Source of the DNA: Cnuella takakiae | GTDB lineage: Bacteria > Bacteroidota > Bacteroidia > Chitinophagales > Chitinophagaceae | Assembly (NCBI RefSeq): GCF_001953305.1 | Contig: NZ_MTFE01000010.1 | Span: forward strand, 5,495,269-5,559,268 | DNA length: 64,000 bases | Direction: 5' to 3' | Shown: in pieces, positions 33,239 through 42,756 of the stretch | Layout: each line of letters opens with the position of its first letter | Numbering within the stretch: the stretch's first letter is position 1 | Translations under genes and position numbers: made by a program | The notes under the pieces: model-generated | Databases searched by the model: none | The model's input: only the letters and a program-made list of their open reading frames with translations | Told to the model about the DNA's origin: nothing

Positions 33239-33958
33239 ATGAATGCATTTGCAGACATAGTGCGTACCCTTCAGCCTTATGCAATAGGCATTTCTTTTGC
33301 CGCTGTGTACATTGCCGAACACCTTATTCCACAACGTAGGGAACTGATAGACCATACCCATGATGGTAAAAATATACTGGTAGGGTTGCTTAATTTGGCA
33401 ATAGCGGGCGTTGGCGGCTACTTTTTACAGCACTGGCTTACCTACACCAGCAGCCACCATTTTGGTCTGCTCCATTTGTTGCCTCCTATTTTCTGGTTAA
33501 AAATAGCGTCCGGTTTTATTTTGATTGATATCCTTATGTACTGGTGGCACCGGGTAAATCATGAGTACCGTTTTCTTTGGCAGTTTCACCGCTTTCATCA
33601 TATGGATGAAAAGATGAACAGCACCACTGCTGTTCGTTTTCATGCAGCAGAAATCATATTTTCTTATGTATTGCGCTTTAGTTTATTTCCGCTTTTGGGT
33701 ATTGATATAGCTGCCGTTTTTTTGCACGGCATTGTTCTTTTCCCCGTTATTCTATTTCACCATTCCAATGTGCGTATTTCAGAAAGATGGGACAAGCTAT
33801 TGCGTTTCTTTTTTGTTACCCCACATATGCATCGCATCCATCATTCCAGGATCCGAAAGGAAACCGATTCAAATTACGGGTCTGTATTTCCTTATTGGGA
33901 TCCGCTGTTTGGAAGCTATACACACAAACCCGAGAAGGATATTGAATTTGGTGTGTAG
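33239..33958 (+). CDS. Sterol desaturase/fatty acid hydroxylase family protein
   Basis: The 239-residue protein has about four membrane helices and the eight-His di-iron pattern: HRVNHE, HRFHH and MHRIHHS. Members of this superfamily hydroxylate or desaturate lipids and sometimes carotenoids. It lies 12 nt after an exported rhodanese gene. A link to membrane sulfonolipids or hopanoid-like lipids is possible in Bacteroidota, but the substrate is not readable from the sequence. Confidence 0.85.
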   Translation: MNAFADIVRTLQPYAIGISFAAVYIAEHLIPQRRELIDHTHDGKNILVGLLNLAIAGVGGYFLQHWLTYTSSHHFGLLHLLPPIFWLKIASGFILIDILMYWWHRVNHEYRFLWQFHRFHHMDEKMNSTTAVRFHAAEIIFSYVLRFSLFPLLGIDIAAVFLHGIVLFPVILFHHSNVRISERWDKLLRFFFVTPHMHRIHHSRIRKETDSNYGSVFPYWDPLFGSYTHKPEKDIEFGV

Positions 33959-34493
33959 CAATTGAACAAATATCTGATCTATAACTTAAAAAGTAAAGTG
34001 ACTACCCTTAGCGGGAAACAGCTTTAAAAAGTTTGCTTGCATCAGTATCCATTTTGGAAGACGATTTGACCACTTCATCAAAACCACCGCTTAGGAGTTG
34101 TAGTGCATGCTTTTTCGACTCACTTTTTTTGCCTGTCCTAATTTTAAAAGACGCAGTATTGGCACAGGATGACACCAACCTTTTACTAAATGTTGAAAGA
34201 AGAACACTAAAACTATTGCTGGCAAGACCAATTAGTTTATATGTACAAATTATGCAAGTGCTAAACCGATCATTACAAGGGTTGACATATTAATGTCCAA
34301 GATCTTTCTATATCCCACTCTTTATTAGGTTTATTTGTTTGTGCAGACATCATTACATGGCTCTTGTTGGAATAATCAAATACCTACTGCCATATTTTGG
34401 CTTCATTTTTTTTCATTTCAGGAAGAAGGGGCCGCTTCTTCCCCCTATTCATTCTGTTAATTTGTTTTTCTAGCCATAAAAAGGTCTATTTGT
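33959..34493. other. Intergenic stretch with a GC-rich hairpin, no gene recognised
   Basis: About 535 bp between convergent genes. GGAAGAAG (34421-34428) pairs with CTTCTTCC (34435-34442), a hairpin close to the end of the reverse-strand DUF2243 gene but without a T tract on that strand. No credible ORF is seen. Confidence 0.45.
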
Positions 34494-34988
34494 TCAAACC
34501 TGCTTGTATCGTTGCGAAACATTTGTTGAAGCTCCATCTTTTGAACCTGTACGGATGAACGCCCATCCTATCAGAATAAACAAAACGCCTGATGTAAGAA
34601 ATAAGTAGTCATACAAAGACAACCCTTGCAGCTCCACTACATGATGTATCCCTAAAATGTGATGGTCTATGATACCTTCAACTAAATTAAAGATACCCCA
34701 TCCTAAAACTAAGGAACCAAAGAATGTATTACCTGATAAAGGCACATCTTTTCGTTTTACAGCATTCCAAAGCATCCCGATTGAAATAGCGGTTGCCACC
34801 CATGTTAAGGCATGGAATAAGCCATCCCAAACCATGTTTGTTTTTGCATTAACCAATGTATCAGGAGGTAGTTTTGCAGAAAGCATATTGTGTAGCTGAA
34901 AAATCTGGTGGAATAATATTCCATCTACAAAGCCGCCCATGCCGATGCCCATGAGTGTGCCTGCTGCTATTAGAGGTTTGCTATTCAT
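34494..34988 (-). CDS. DUF2243 membrane protein
   Basis: The 164-residue protein has four helices. The signature GGFVDGILFHQIFQLHNML near the N-terminus, and the later IIDHHILGIHHV, match DUF2243, a family of four-helix membrane proteins with conserved His residues that may bind metal or haem. It is followed on the same strand by nothing close and preceded 17 nt upstream by the small Cys-containing gene. Its function is unknown. Confidence 0.82.
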   Translation of the reverse strand: MNSKPLIAAGTLMGIGMGGFVDGILFHQIFQLHNMLSAKLPPDTLVNAKTNMVWDGLFHALTWVATAISIGMLWNAVKRKDVPLSGNTFFGSLVLGWGIFNLVEGIIDHHILGIHHVVELQGLSLYDYLFLTSGVLFILIGWAFIRTGSKDGASTNVSQRYKQV

Positions 34989-35005
34989 TGTTTGCTATTT
35001 TTATG

Positions 35006-35218
35006 TTACGTTTTTATTGTTTTACCACCTTTATAAATAAATACTATGATGCCTGTAAATACGACAAAAGGCAATACTGAAGACAATAGGTTGTTGTAAA
35101 AATCGTCCCCGAATACTAATGCCCTAACCTCAGTTGCCTGTTTTGAACTGCACATTGTACAAGCCTCACTGGTAAGGGAAAAGAAAAACATTGCAAGGGT
35201 TGTAAGTATGACTTTCAT
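35006..35218 (-). CDS. Small one-helix membrane protein with CxxC motif
   Basis: This 70-residue protein has a signal peptide (MKVILTTLAMFFFSLTSEA), then CTMCSSKQATEV and a C-terminal membrane helix (VLPFVVFTGIIVFIYKGGK). The CxxC just after the signal is suited to bind metal or take part in thiol chemistry. Such short proteins occur next to DUF2243 genes in Bacteroidota, which fits the 17-nt spacing here. Operator 12 lies about 270 bp upstream on the same strand. The function is unknown. Confidence 0.65.
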   Translation of the reverse strand: MKVILTTLAMFFFSLTSEACTMCSSKQATEVRALVFGDDFYNNLLSSVLPFVVFTGIIVFIYKGGKTIKT

Positions 35219-36191
35219 ATAATGTCTATTTACTCTTTGAAGTGGATTGGAAATTAAGATTTTTGCACAATTTATAGGCGAGCGGAATTTTGTACGTTCA
35301 TGCTATTAGAACTTGCAACATAAATCGTAGCACATCCCAGTTCTCATCTAGCTTCGCTTTACTGTTTTGGTACAGCAATTACACCAAAATCCAGAAGCGA
35401 TACAAAATTTCTTTTATATATGAATATTATTTGTCAGAGAATGTACATCTGTCGTTGAAGGTAAGGCAGTACTTTATGTTACAATGTGACATAAGTCACG
35501 CCAACTAACGTTTCTGCATAGTAATGATTATACGATATTTACACCTTTAACCGGGTCAATACAAGCCCTATCTTATCTATCTCCCTTTAGATATCCTAAT
35601 TACACCACATTGATTAAATGAACCAAACTGGCCAGCTCTTCCTTTCTCTGGCACTTCTATAATAATATCGACATCATTTTGGCACGAATTCGCCGACGAA
35701 AGTTTCCATCCTTGGTCGACTGAAATATTAAGCAAACAATCATGAGAGATTTTGAGTTTTCAATCTATTAGATCTTCTGGCTCTAGGCCAAGTTAGTTCA
35801 CATTATCTAACATTATTAAATCATAAGCCCTCAACGATTTATGAAGGACAGCTGATACAAAGATTTAAATTTATCACTAAGGCGCGCTATCAAGGTTTTC
35901 TACTCCTGCGCATTAAGTTTGCCTCATGGGTTGTCGAAGAAAAAAGCCGACAATTTCGAAAAGAACAACACTCCCAGCGCTAAACTTATAAAATATTAAG
36001 TTTTTAAACTGTTTAAAGTTAATGTGTTAGGTTGAAGGCACTACCCTGAAACACTACTTTTTTTATTATTATTTAATAAGGTGTTCCGAAAATAATTTGC
36101 ATTCTTCTGAACAGCTTATTCAAGTCCTATATATGAGATATTTATACTTTTGAATTCTTCAAGTGCAGGTTGCACATTTAATGACGTATAA
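35219..36191. other. Long AT-rich intergenic stretch containing operator 12
   Basis: About 970 bp between the small CxxC gene and the HMA-AraC gene, both reverse strand. Apart from operator 12 no gene, repeat or RNA was recognised. It marks the boundary between the sulfur and the metal islands. Confidence 0.5.
35456..35500 (-). promoter_or_regulatory. Operator 12 with weak -7 element, target unclear
   Basis: TGTGA-cataag-TCACG (35485-35500) has the same core as operator 7. On the reverse strand TACCTTCA (35456-35463) lies at the regulon spacing of 36.5 bp and partly matches TAnnTTTG. The nearest downstream gene on that strand starts 238 bp further at 35218, so this would give a long leader. 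No forward-strand gene follows. Confidence 0.55.
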
Positions 36192-36752
36192 TCATAACTT
36201 ATCAATGGTCGTACGATCTGCCAGGTCTTTATTTTTATATACCGATGGCGTTACTCCGAATGCCTGCTTAAACTGCTTAGATAGGTGCTGTGCACTGCTA
36301 TAACCTAATTGTATCGCAATTTCATTTAAATTGAACTCCTCGTAGGTTAGCAACTCTTTTGCTTTTTCAAGCTTCAATAGAATAAAGTAACGTTCAATAG
36401 ATCGTCCTTCCTGCTCAGAGAATGTTTTACTTAGCAGGGAATAATCTTTATTGATTTCTTTTGATAAATATTCTTTGAACTTAAACTGCCTATCTAGCTT
36501 GCCTTCTTCCACGGCCATGATCAGAAGGGCTTTGATTTGACTAACCAACTTTTCCTTATTGCTGTGCAGAACGGAAAACCCCAATGACTCCAGCTTTTCT
36601 TCCAACTGCTGCAGCGCGCTACCATCAAGCAGGCTTTCGCATTCCACAATACCCAAACCAACTCCATTATGGACGATGCCTAATTCACTTAGTACCTTTC
36701 CGACGGCCATAATGCACCGCGGACAAACCATATTTTTAATATAAAGCTTCAT
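36192..36752 (-). CDS. AraC-family regulator with N-terminal HMA-like metal-binding domain
   Basis: The 186-residue protein starts with an HMA-like fold (about 1-68) with NMVCPRC (Cys10, Cys13), the usual metal-binding loop of copper chaperones. A linker is followed by an AraC helix-turn-helix pair (about 90-180) with NEIAIQLGYSSAQHLSKQFKQAFGVTPSVYK. The fusion points to a copper- or metal-sensing activator and is well known in Bacteroidota. It lies at the start of the reverse-strand metal block with PepSY, aldolase, P-ATPase and RND genes, so it is the likely regulator. Its operator was not identified. Confidence 0.86.
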   Translation of the reverse strand: MKLYIKNMVCPRCIMAVGKVLSELGIVHNGVGLGIVECESLLDGSALQQLEEKLESLGFSVLHSNKEKLVSQIKALLIMAVEEGKLDRQFKFKEYLSKEINKDYSLLSKTFSEQEGRSIERYFILLKLEKAKELLTYEEFNLNEIAIQLGYSSAQHLSKQFKQAFGVTPSVYKNKDLADRTTIDKL

Positions 36753-36770
36753 CTACCTCTTCTTCTTTTA

Positions 36771-37529
36771 CTAAATCGTAAGCGAACCAGGCCACTGCCC
36801 CGCCATCTTTTTTCGTTTACTCATTTTACTGCTCATCCAGAACAGCACAAAACCAGAAATAATGGTCAGCAGGCCAAATATTGAAAATGCCCGCAACAAC
36901 CAGTTATTGATATCATCTCTGCCTTTATAATCCATAGTATGCATCATCCATAGCAAGTCGAACAATCGCCATTTATTATTCCTAAAAGATTCAACCCTCC
37001 CCCACTCAGCTGATACATAAACTGTAGTGTTAGTAGGATGATTGAATGTTATCGCCCAGGCTGGCAAAGGCTTTTCCCGGTACTCATGATGGCCATTTGT
37101 TGTAACCAGGTACTCTACTTTTTCAACAGCAGGCTTCCCGTTGAAACTGGCTGCTGCAATCTGCACTGCTTCATTTTTGCTGATGGCTTGCCGAATCCTT
37201 CCGGTGCCAGCATCAGCCAGTACTTTCTTTAAATGGCCCTTGGAGTAAAAGCTGAAGTTGTAATAAGGCTTGTTCAGCACGCTGATCAACTGCAATGATT
37301 GGATGGAGTCAACATTTGACAACTGCCGTAAAATGCTATCGGGTGATATCAGTTGTAAGTTGCCTCTTAGATGGGATGGCTGCCGGTGCTGAAAGTCACC
37401 ATGAATTTCATCGATGTCTGTCCAGCTGAAGTAAAGCCCTCCAATGGTCCACAATAGAAACTGAACTCCCAGAATCACACCTAAATACCGGTGGCTTTTC
37501 CGAATGTAATAGTGCTTGCTTTTGGCCAT
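36771..37529 (-). CDS. PepSY-domain membrane protein
   Basis: The 252-residue protein has a first membrane helix (YLGVILGVQFLLWTIGGLYF), a periplasmic domain with PepSY-type features (about 60-190), and a C-terminal helix (LRAFSIFGLLTIISGFVLFWM). PepSY-associated membrane proteins are often found with iron and copper loci and may act in metal reduction or insertion. His residues in the first and last helices (RKSHRYLG and LWMMHTMD) could bind haem. ATG 37529 is preferred. It lies 10 nt from the aldolase stop in the same direction. Confidence 0.82.
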   Translation of the reverse strand: MAKSKHYYIRKSHRYLGVILGVQFLLWTIGGLYFSWTDIDEIHGDFQHRQPSHLRGNLQLISPDSILRQLSNVDSIQSLQLISVLNKPYYNFSFYSKGHLKKVLADAGTGRIRQAISKNEAVQIAAASFNGKPAVEKVEYLVTTNGHHEYREKPLPAWAITFNHPTNTTVYVSAEWGRVESFRNNKWRLFDLLWMMHTMDYKGRDDINNWLLRAFSIFGLLTIISGFVLFWMSSKMSKRKKMAGQWPGSLTI

Positions 37530-37539
37530 CTGCAATAGT

Positions 37540-38613
37540 TTATGCGACGTCAATATCCTTTGCTAAGTATATGTCCTGAATGGCCTGCAGCAGTGTCACA
37601 CCTTCTTTAAAAGGCCGCTGAAAAGCTTTACGTCCTGAAATGAGTCCCATGCCTCCAGCCCGTTTGTTAATGACTGCAGTACGTATGGCTTCCTTTGTAT
37701 CTGATTGTCCGCTAGATGCACCTCCGGAGTTGATTAATCCTATCCGGCCATTATAGCAGTTCAGCACCTGGTAGCGGCACAGGTCAATAGGATGTTCAGA
37801 AGAAAGTTCACTGTACATGCGCTTATCCAGTTTGCCGTAAGGGCTGCTGCCTATGTTTAAAGCCTGATAGCCACCATTGGTTTCCGGAAGCTTTTGTTTT
37901 ATGATATCAGCCTGTATGGTTACGCCCAGGTGATTGGCTTGCCCTGTGAGATCGGCAGCTACGTGATAATCTGTGTTGCCCGACTTAAAAGCATCATTGC
38001 GCAGGTAGCACCATAAAATGGTGGCCATACCCAAGCTATGCGCTTCTTCAAATGCTTTGGCAACTTCAATAATTTGGCGACCAGCATTTTCAGAACCAAA
38101 GTAAATGGTTGCGCCTACTGCAACCGCACCCAGGTTCCAGGCATCCCTTACAGACCCAAACATGATCTGGTCGTACTTGTTGGGATAGGTCAGCAGCTCA
38201 TTGTGGTTGATCTTAACAATGAAAGGAATCTTGTGGGCGTACTTCCGCGACAGCAGGGCAAGCCCACCAAATGTTGTTGCCACACCGTTGCAACCACCTT
38301 CCAATGCAAGCCGGATTATGTTTTCCGGATCAAAGTACATTGGATTGGAAGCAAAGGAAGCACCGGCACTGTGTTCGATGCCTTGATCAATGGGAAGTAT
38401 GGATACATAACCTGTTTTCGCCAACCGCCCAGAATTGAACAACTGTGCAAGACTCCTGAGGGTTTGTGGACTGCGGTTGGAAAGCGCAAAGTTCTGATCG
38501 ATAAAATCTGCTGATGGCAAATACAGGTGTTCTTTTGGAATGGCTGTGCTCTTGTAAGTGAGCAAAGACTGGGCTTCGTCGCCCAGTATGGCTGTAATTT
38601 CTGTAAGGCTCAT
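37540..38613 (-). CDS. fbaB: Class I fructose-bisphosphate aldolase (FbaB/DhnA type)
   Basis: The 357-residue protein fits the archaeal/bacterial class I aldolase family, with [10 protein letters not shown] near the N-terminus, [16 protein letters not shown] and the C-terminal [14 protein letters not shown]. These enzymes use a Schiff-base Lys and need no metal, unlike class II aldolases that use zinc. It cleaves fructose 1,6-bisphosphate to triose phosphates in glycolysis. Its position between the PepSY gene and the copper ATPase block is odd for central metabolism. A metal-insensitive backup for a copper-poisoned class II enzyme is a fair hypothesis. Confidence 0.9.
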   Translation of the reverse strand: MSLTEITAILGDEAQSLLTYKSTAIPKEHLYLPSADFIDQNFALSNRSPQTLRSLAQLFNSGRLAKTGYVSILPIDQGIEHSAGASFASNPMYFDPENIIRLALEGGCNGVATTFGGLALLSRKYAHKIPFIVKINHNELLTYPNKYDQIMFGSVRDAWNLGAVAVGATIYFGSENAGRQIIEVAKAFEEAHSLGMATILWCYLRNDAFKSGNTDYHVAADLTGQANHLGVTIQADIIKQKLPETNGGYQALNIGSSPYGKLDKRMYSELSSEHPIDLCRYQVLNCYNGRIGLINSGGASSGQSDTKEAIRTAVINKRAGGMGLISGRKAFQRPFKEGVTLLQAIQDIYLAKDIDVA

Positions 38614-38726
38614 AATTGTCTTTTTAAAAGTTTAGTTGATTGTTGCAAACAGATTGAATTTTTCCTGACCTCATTATGAAAAAGCTATTGCAGCAATGTC
38701 CTTTCAAATGCAGAGATCCCAAATGA

Positions 38727-39781
38727 TCAAATGGCAACAACAGCTTTCATTATTTGACCTTCTTTTTCCCACACACAAACCGCTTGTTTTTCACCTGTGG
38801 CCTGCAGTACCGGCAACTGTCCCTTTCCTAAATTCAATTTGCTTCCATCAGGCTTCTTCACCACTATCTCACCACCTTCCATCCAGGTATAAGCCGTTTT
38901 GCCATTTACCGTTTCTATTGTACAGCTCCTGCCCCATCCTACCTCTTGCTCTTCCGCTCCTGGTTGGGCAACAAAGATTTTATCCTGCCTGCGCCAAACC
39001 GTTTGTACCCTGCCGCCTGGCCCAATCACCAAACCACCACCATCCATGGGGCAGCTATCCAGTTTCCAATTGCCGAGGCCCAGCTTCTCTGCCCCTTGAA
39101 AGGTTTGGCCTCCATCAAAGGAGCGGATCAGGTACAAATTCCGGTTGCCCGCAAGCCAGTTGCGGAACATAATGGCTACCTGCTTTCCCTGTACCGCAAC
39201 CGAAGGCTTGCAGCACTCGCATACATGACCGTCCGGGGAAGTGTAGATCATTTTGTTTTTCGACCAGGTTTTACCCCCATCCATCGACTGCGCACCATAG
39301 ATATTGTTCTGCCCCTGACGCAGGTCGAGCCAAGCGGCAAACAATCCTTTCTTACCATCACCGTCCAGGGCCAGAAAACCTTCTTTGGCAACCGTATCTC
39401 GGTCATTTACCCGGACCGGGCCTTCCCATTTTCCTGCACCTCCTTTTCGGAACGCCAGGATATCCCCCTGCTGGGTTGCTACCAAAATGCAGGGTCCATT
39501 TTCAGAAGCGGTGATTTGCGGCCCCGCATGGCAAAAGAAAAAAGGTCCGGCACCCTGCCCACCAGTTTTGGTTTAGAAAATGACGTTCCGCCATCTTCAG
39601 AAAAAGCATAAAGGACACTATCTCCTTTGCCAAATACCAAATGCAGCATATTTCGGCTATCCTTTACAAGCCGTGGAACACTGCCCATGGCTATTACTTC
39701 AGCATCAGAACTGCCGGTCCTGTAATTAAAAGAGGCAAAGCCGATCAGGCATGTAACGAGTGCAATGCAAATCTTTATCAT
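38727..39781 (-). pseudogene. Sialidase-like (BNR/Asp-box) beta-propeller protein, frameshifted
   Basis: The gene starts at ATG 39781 with a signal-like N-terminus (MIKICIALVTCLIGFASF). Asp-box-type repeats run through it: SEDGGTSFSKP, SMDGGKTWSKN and SFDGGQTFQGA. The frame from 39781 ends at 39479, while the other frame carries on smoothly from VATQQGDILAFRKGG. Restoring one G/C near 39519-39525 would give the natural join FAMRGPQITASENG. A CECC motif in the second half suggests metal binding. The lesion is one base in a G/C run and may be an assembly error. Neighbours are the aldolase and copper ATPase. Confidence 0.75.
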
Positions 39782-39792
39782 GGTAGTTTTTA

Positions 39793-41895
39793 TTAACTGG
39801 TTTTGAACTGTCGCTTTAAGAGTTGTGCATTGAAAGCAACAACGATGGTGCTTAAACTCATCAGCACAGCGCCCATGGCCGGACTTAAGACAAAGCGGGG
39901 GTACAGGACTCCGGCTGCAAGTGGAATGGCTATGATGTTATAGCCAACGGCCCAGAAAAGGTTCTGGATCATTTTCCGGTAAGTAGCCCTTCCAAATGAA
40001 ATCATATTTACCACATCCATCGGATCGCTGTTCACCAGAATGATATCGGCTGTTTCAGCAGCCACGTCGGTGCCACTGCCTACGGCAATGCCCACATCCG
40101 CCTGAGCAAGAGCCGGGGCGTCGTTCACGCCATCGCCGGTCATGGCTACTATCTCACCCTTATCCTGAAACTCCTTAAGCTTTTCCTGTTTTTGGTGGGG
40201 CAGCACGTTTGCCAGGTAACCATCCATGCCCAGTTTTGCAGAAACGGCAGCCGCAATCTTTTCATTATCGCCAGTAAGAAGGAACGAACGAATGTTCATG
40301 CTTTTGAGGGTACTAATAGCCTGTGCTGCGGTTTCCCTGATAGAATCTGCCAAGGTTATAATGCCGGCCACTGTACCATTGATCAGCACAAAACTTACTG
40401 TTTCGGTGTTCTGGTCAAAAATTGGAGGTATGGAAGGCAAGGGTTTACCTTCCCTTTTGAAATAGTTTGGTCCCCCCACAACTACTTGCCTGCCTTTAAC
40501 TACGGCGCTTACCCCTACTCCTTGCCAGTACTGGAAGTTTTCGGATGGCCAAAGCTCTAGCTCTCTTTCTTTCAATTTCCGGATTATACCTCGGGCAATG
40601 TAATGCTCTGAATGTTGTTGTGCCGCTGCTGCGTACTGCAGTATCTCTTTGGCTGAAAATTCATTGCTGACCGAAACAAAATTTTGGACCTCATGGGAGC
40701 CTTTGGTCAGGGTACCTGTTTTGTCGAAAATAATAGTGGTGAGCTTGCGGGCATTTTCAAAGGCCGTACGGTTGCGGATCAGCAGGCCGCTTACTGCTGC
40801 CCTGGTGGTGGAAATAGCCACCACCAGGGGAATAGCAACCCCTAGAGCATGTGGACAGGAGGTTACCATCACTGTTACCAACCGTTCCAAGGCTACAGCA
40901 AGATCCTTTTCTACTCCAAACCAGTAAAAGAATGTGGTAACACCTACCACGATAGAAATGATGGTAAGCCACCCAGCTACCCGGTCGGCGATATTTTGTG
41001 TATTGGATTTCGCGCCTTGTGCTGTTTGTACCAGATGAATGACTTTATTGAGATAGCTGTCTTCACCAGCACCAGTCACGACGGCTTTAAGTGAACCATC
41101 ACCGTTTAGTGAGCCTGCAATAAGCTTTAAGTCTTTTTCCTTTTTTACCGGCACGCTTTCGCCGGTCAGCATGCTTTCATTAACATAGGAAACTCCATCC
41201 AGAACCAATGCATCAGCGGGGATCTTTTCACCAGGTTTGATCACGATTACATCCTTATTCCTGAGATGTTTAAGGTCAATATCTGAAACGACACCTTCAC
41301 GCTCTATATGTACCTTGGAAGGCAGCAGGGCAACAAGTGATTCCAGAGCATTGGATGCTGCCATTTGGGAGCGCATTTCCAGCCAGTGGCCCAGCAACAT
41401 GATATCGATCAAAGTAGCTAACTCCCAAAAGAAGTCCATGCCCTCAAGGCCTAAAGCGACAGCAACGCTATACACATAAGCCACTGTAATGGCCAAGGCC
41501 ACCAAGGTCATCATACCGATCTTACGGTGCTTGATTTCTTGTACCATTCCTATCAGGAAAGGAGACCCACCATAGAAGTATATGACGGTTCCAAGGGCTA
41601 GCAATACGTACCTGTCACCTAAAAAAGAGATATGAAACCCGAACCAATGCTGAATCATTTCGGAAAGCAGCAACACCGGTATTGTGAGCACCAGGCAAAT
41701 CCAAAAACGCCTGAGGAAATCTTCGGTGTGATGGCCTGCATGTTTATCATGCATACCTGCTTCGGCGGCCCTCCCCTCCTGTTCCATGCTATGATGGCTA
41801 TGCACAGGGCTTCTTCCGGAAGAATTTTTCGAAGTATCCTGCGGTTTTTCCTGGCTTTCATGGTGACGACCATGGTGGTGATGTTCGTGGTTCAT
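39793..41895 (-). CDS. copB: Copper-translocating P-type ATPase, CPH type (CopB class)
   Basis: The 700-residue protein has a His-rich N-terminus (about 1-56) instead of HMA domains and eight helices. Visible motifs are TGES (244-247), CPH (347-349, in SCPHALGVAIPL), DKTGT (391-395, phosphorylated Asp) and GDGVNDAP (587-594). CPH rather than CPC places it in the P1B-3/CopB group, which exports Cu(II) or silver from the cytoplasm. It lies upstream of the methyltransferase and RND genes on the same strand and is a main effector of the metal island. Confidence 0.93.
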   Translation of the reverse strand: MNHEHHHHGRHHESQEKPQDTSKNSSGRSPVHSHHSMEQEGRAAEAGMHDKHAGHHTEDFLRRFWICLVLTIPVLLLSEMIQHWFGFHISFLGDRYVLLALGTVIYFYGGSPFLIGMVQEIKHRKIGMMTLVALAITVAYVYSVAVALGLEGMDFFWELATLIDIMLLGHWLEMRSQMAASNALESLVALLPSKVHIEREGVVSDIDLKHLRNKDVIVIKPGEKIPADALVLDGVSYVNESMLTGESVPVKKEKDLKLIAGSLNGDGSLKAVVTGAGEDSYLNKVIHLVQTAQGAKSNTQNIADRVAGWLTIISIVVGVTTFFYWFGVEKDLAVALERLVTVMVTSCPHALGVAIPLVVAISTTRAAVSGLLIRNRTAFENARKLTTIIFDKTGTLTKGSHEVQNFVSVSNEFSAKEILQYAAAAQQHSEHYIARGIIRKLKERELELWPSENFQYWQGVGVSAVVKGRQVVVGGPNYFKREGKPLPSIPPIFDQNTETVSFVLINGTVAGIITLADSIRETAAQAISTLKSMNIRSFLLTGDNEKIAAAVSAKLGMDGYLANVLPHQKQEKLKEFQDKGEIVAMTGDGVNDAPALAQADVGIAVGSGTDVAAETADIILVNSDPMDVVNMISFGRATYRKMIQNLFWAVGYNIIAIPLAAGVLYPRFVLSPAMGAVLMSLSTIVVAFNAQLLKRQFKTS

Positions 41896-41975
41896 ATTGT
41901 ATGTTTTTAATAACCTTCACTCAGACGGCCCTTCCGTTTACCCATCACAGCACCTATCCTTAAAACACATTTAGT

Positions 41976-42656
41976 TCATATGTAGTAGAACCTGTTTTTT
42001 GTTTTTGGCCTATATGCGGTATAATACCGGAACGTTCCGAAAAGGGTCTCCAGTTGATCGTTTTCTAAAAGCATTTTAAATCCAGCTCGCTCTACCAAAG
42101 AGGGTATGGTTCCTTTTACATTATCCTCAGTTGTTTTGAACCCATCAAGGATTTGAACGAGATAGAATTTCCACCTGCTCTTCCTATTAGCAGGTAGCCC
42201 CCAATCAGCGAGAATGAACCTGCCGCCCGGTTTTAATACCCGAAATATTTCAAGAAGCGCTTCCTTTTTCAAGTCACTTTCTAAGTGGTGGAACACCAAG
42301 GAACTAAATACACAATCAAAGTGGCTGCTGCTAAAAGGAAGCTTTTGACCATTATAGGACATTAGCTCTACTTCCTTAGAAAGAGCTTGTTTTTTACGTG
42401 CAACCTTCAATATCCTTTCATCGGTGTCAATGCCAATCCATTTTGTTCTTGGGCCTCTGACAGAACCAATGGCTAGGTTTTGTCCCGATCCACAACCGAA
42501 TTCTAAAATGAGCTCTCCTTCCTTAGGGGAAATAAGATCCATTAGCTTTTTCCTTATCAGTCTTTCAGGTAAAGTGGCTGCAATAGCTGCATCATACCAC
42601 CTGGTGAGGACATGATAGCTCAATGCTGGTTTATATTTAGAACCGGTCGAAGTCAT
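41976..42656 (-). CDS. Class I SAM-dependent methyltransferase (UbiE-like)
   Basis: The 226-residue protein has the Rossmann methyltransferase motif GELILEFGCGSGQNLAI (motif I), the acidic WIGIDTDERIL and FDCVFSSLVFHHLE (motif IV). It is of the UbiE/MenG-like type acting on small molecules, with a Lys/Arg-rich C-terminus. It sits between the copper ATPase and the DUF2911 gene in the metal block. A role in metal or oxidant stress is possible but the substrate is unknown. Confidence 0.8.
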   Translation of the reverse strand: MTSTGSKYKPALSYHVLTRWYDAAIAATLPERLIRKKLMDLISPKEGELILEFGCGSGQNLAIGSVRGPRTKWIGIDTDERILKVARKKQALSKEVELMSYNGQKLPFSSSHFDCVFSSLVFHHLESDLKKEALLEIFRVLKPGGRFILADWGLPANRKSRWKFYLVQILDGFKTTEDNVKGTIPSLVERAGFKMLLENDQLETLFGTFRYYTAYRPKTKNRFYYI

Positions 42657-42756
42657 AGATGTTTGAAATGATTTTCATTCAGCTTGCCTTAGCCCTCGGC
42701 TTGTCGCTTACAGTATCACATTCAGATGGTAATCAACGGAACCTCAAGGTGGGCAA

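Noticed and set aside
33959-34293. 86-codon forward ORF after the desaturase-like gene
   Set aside because: There is no recognisable motif and it has atypical composition. It was treated as non-coding.
34421-34442. Hairpin near the end of the DUF2243 gene as a terminator
   Set aside because: On the strand of that gene the hairpin is followed by A-rich rather than T-rich sequence, so a rho-independent terminator is not supported.
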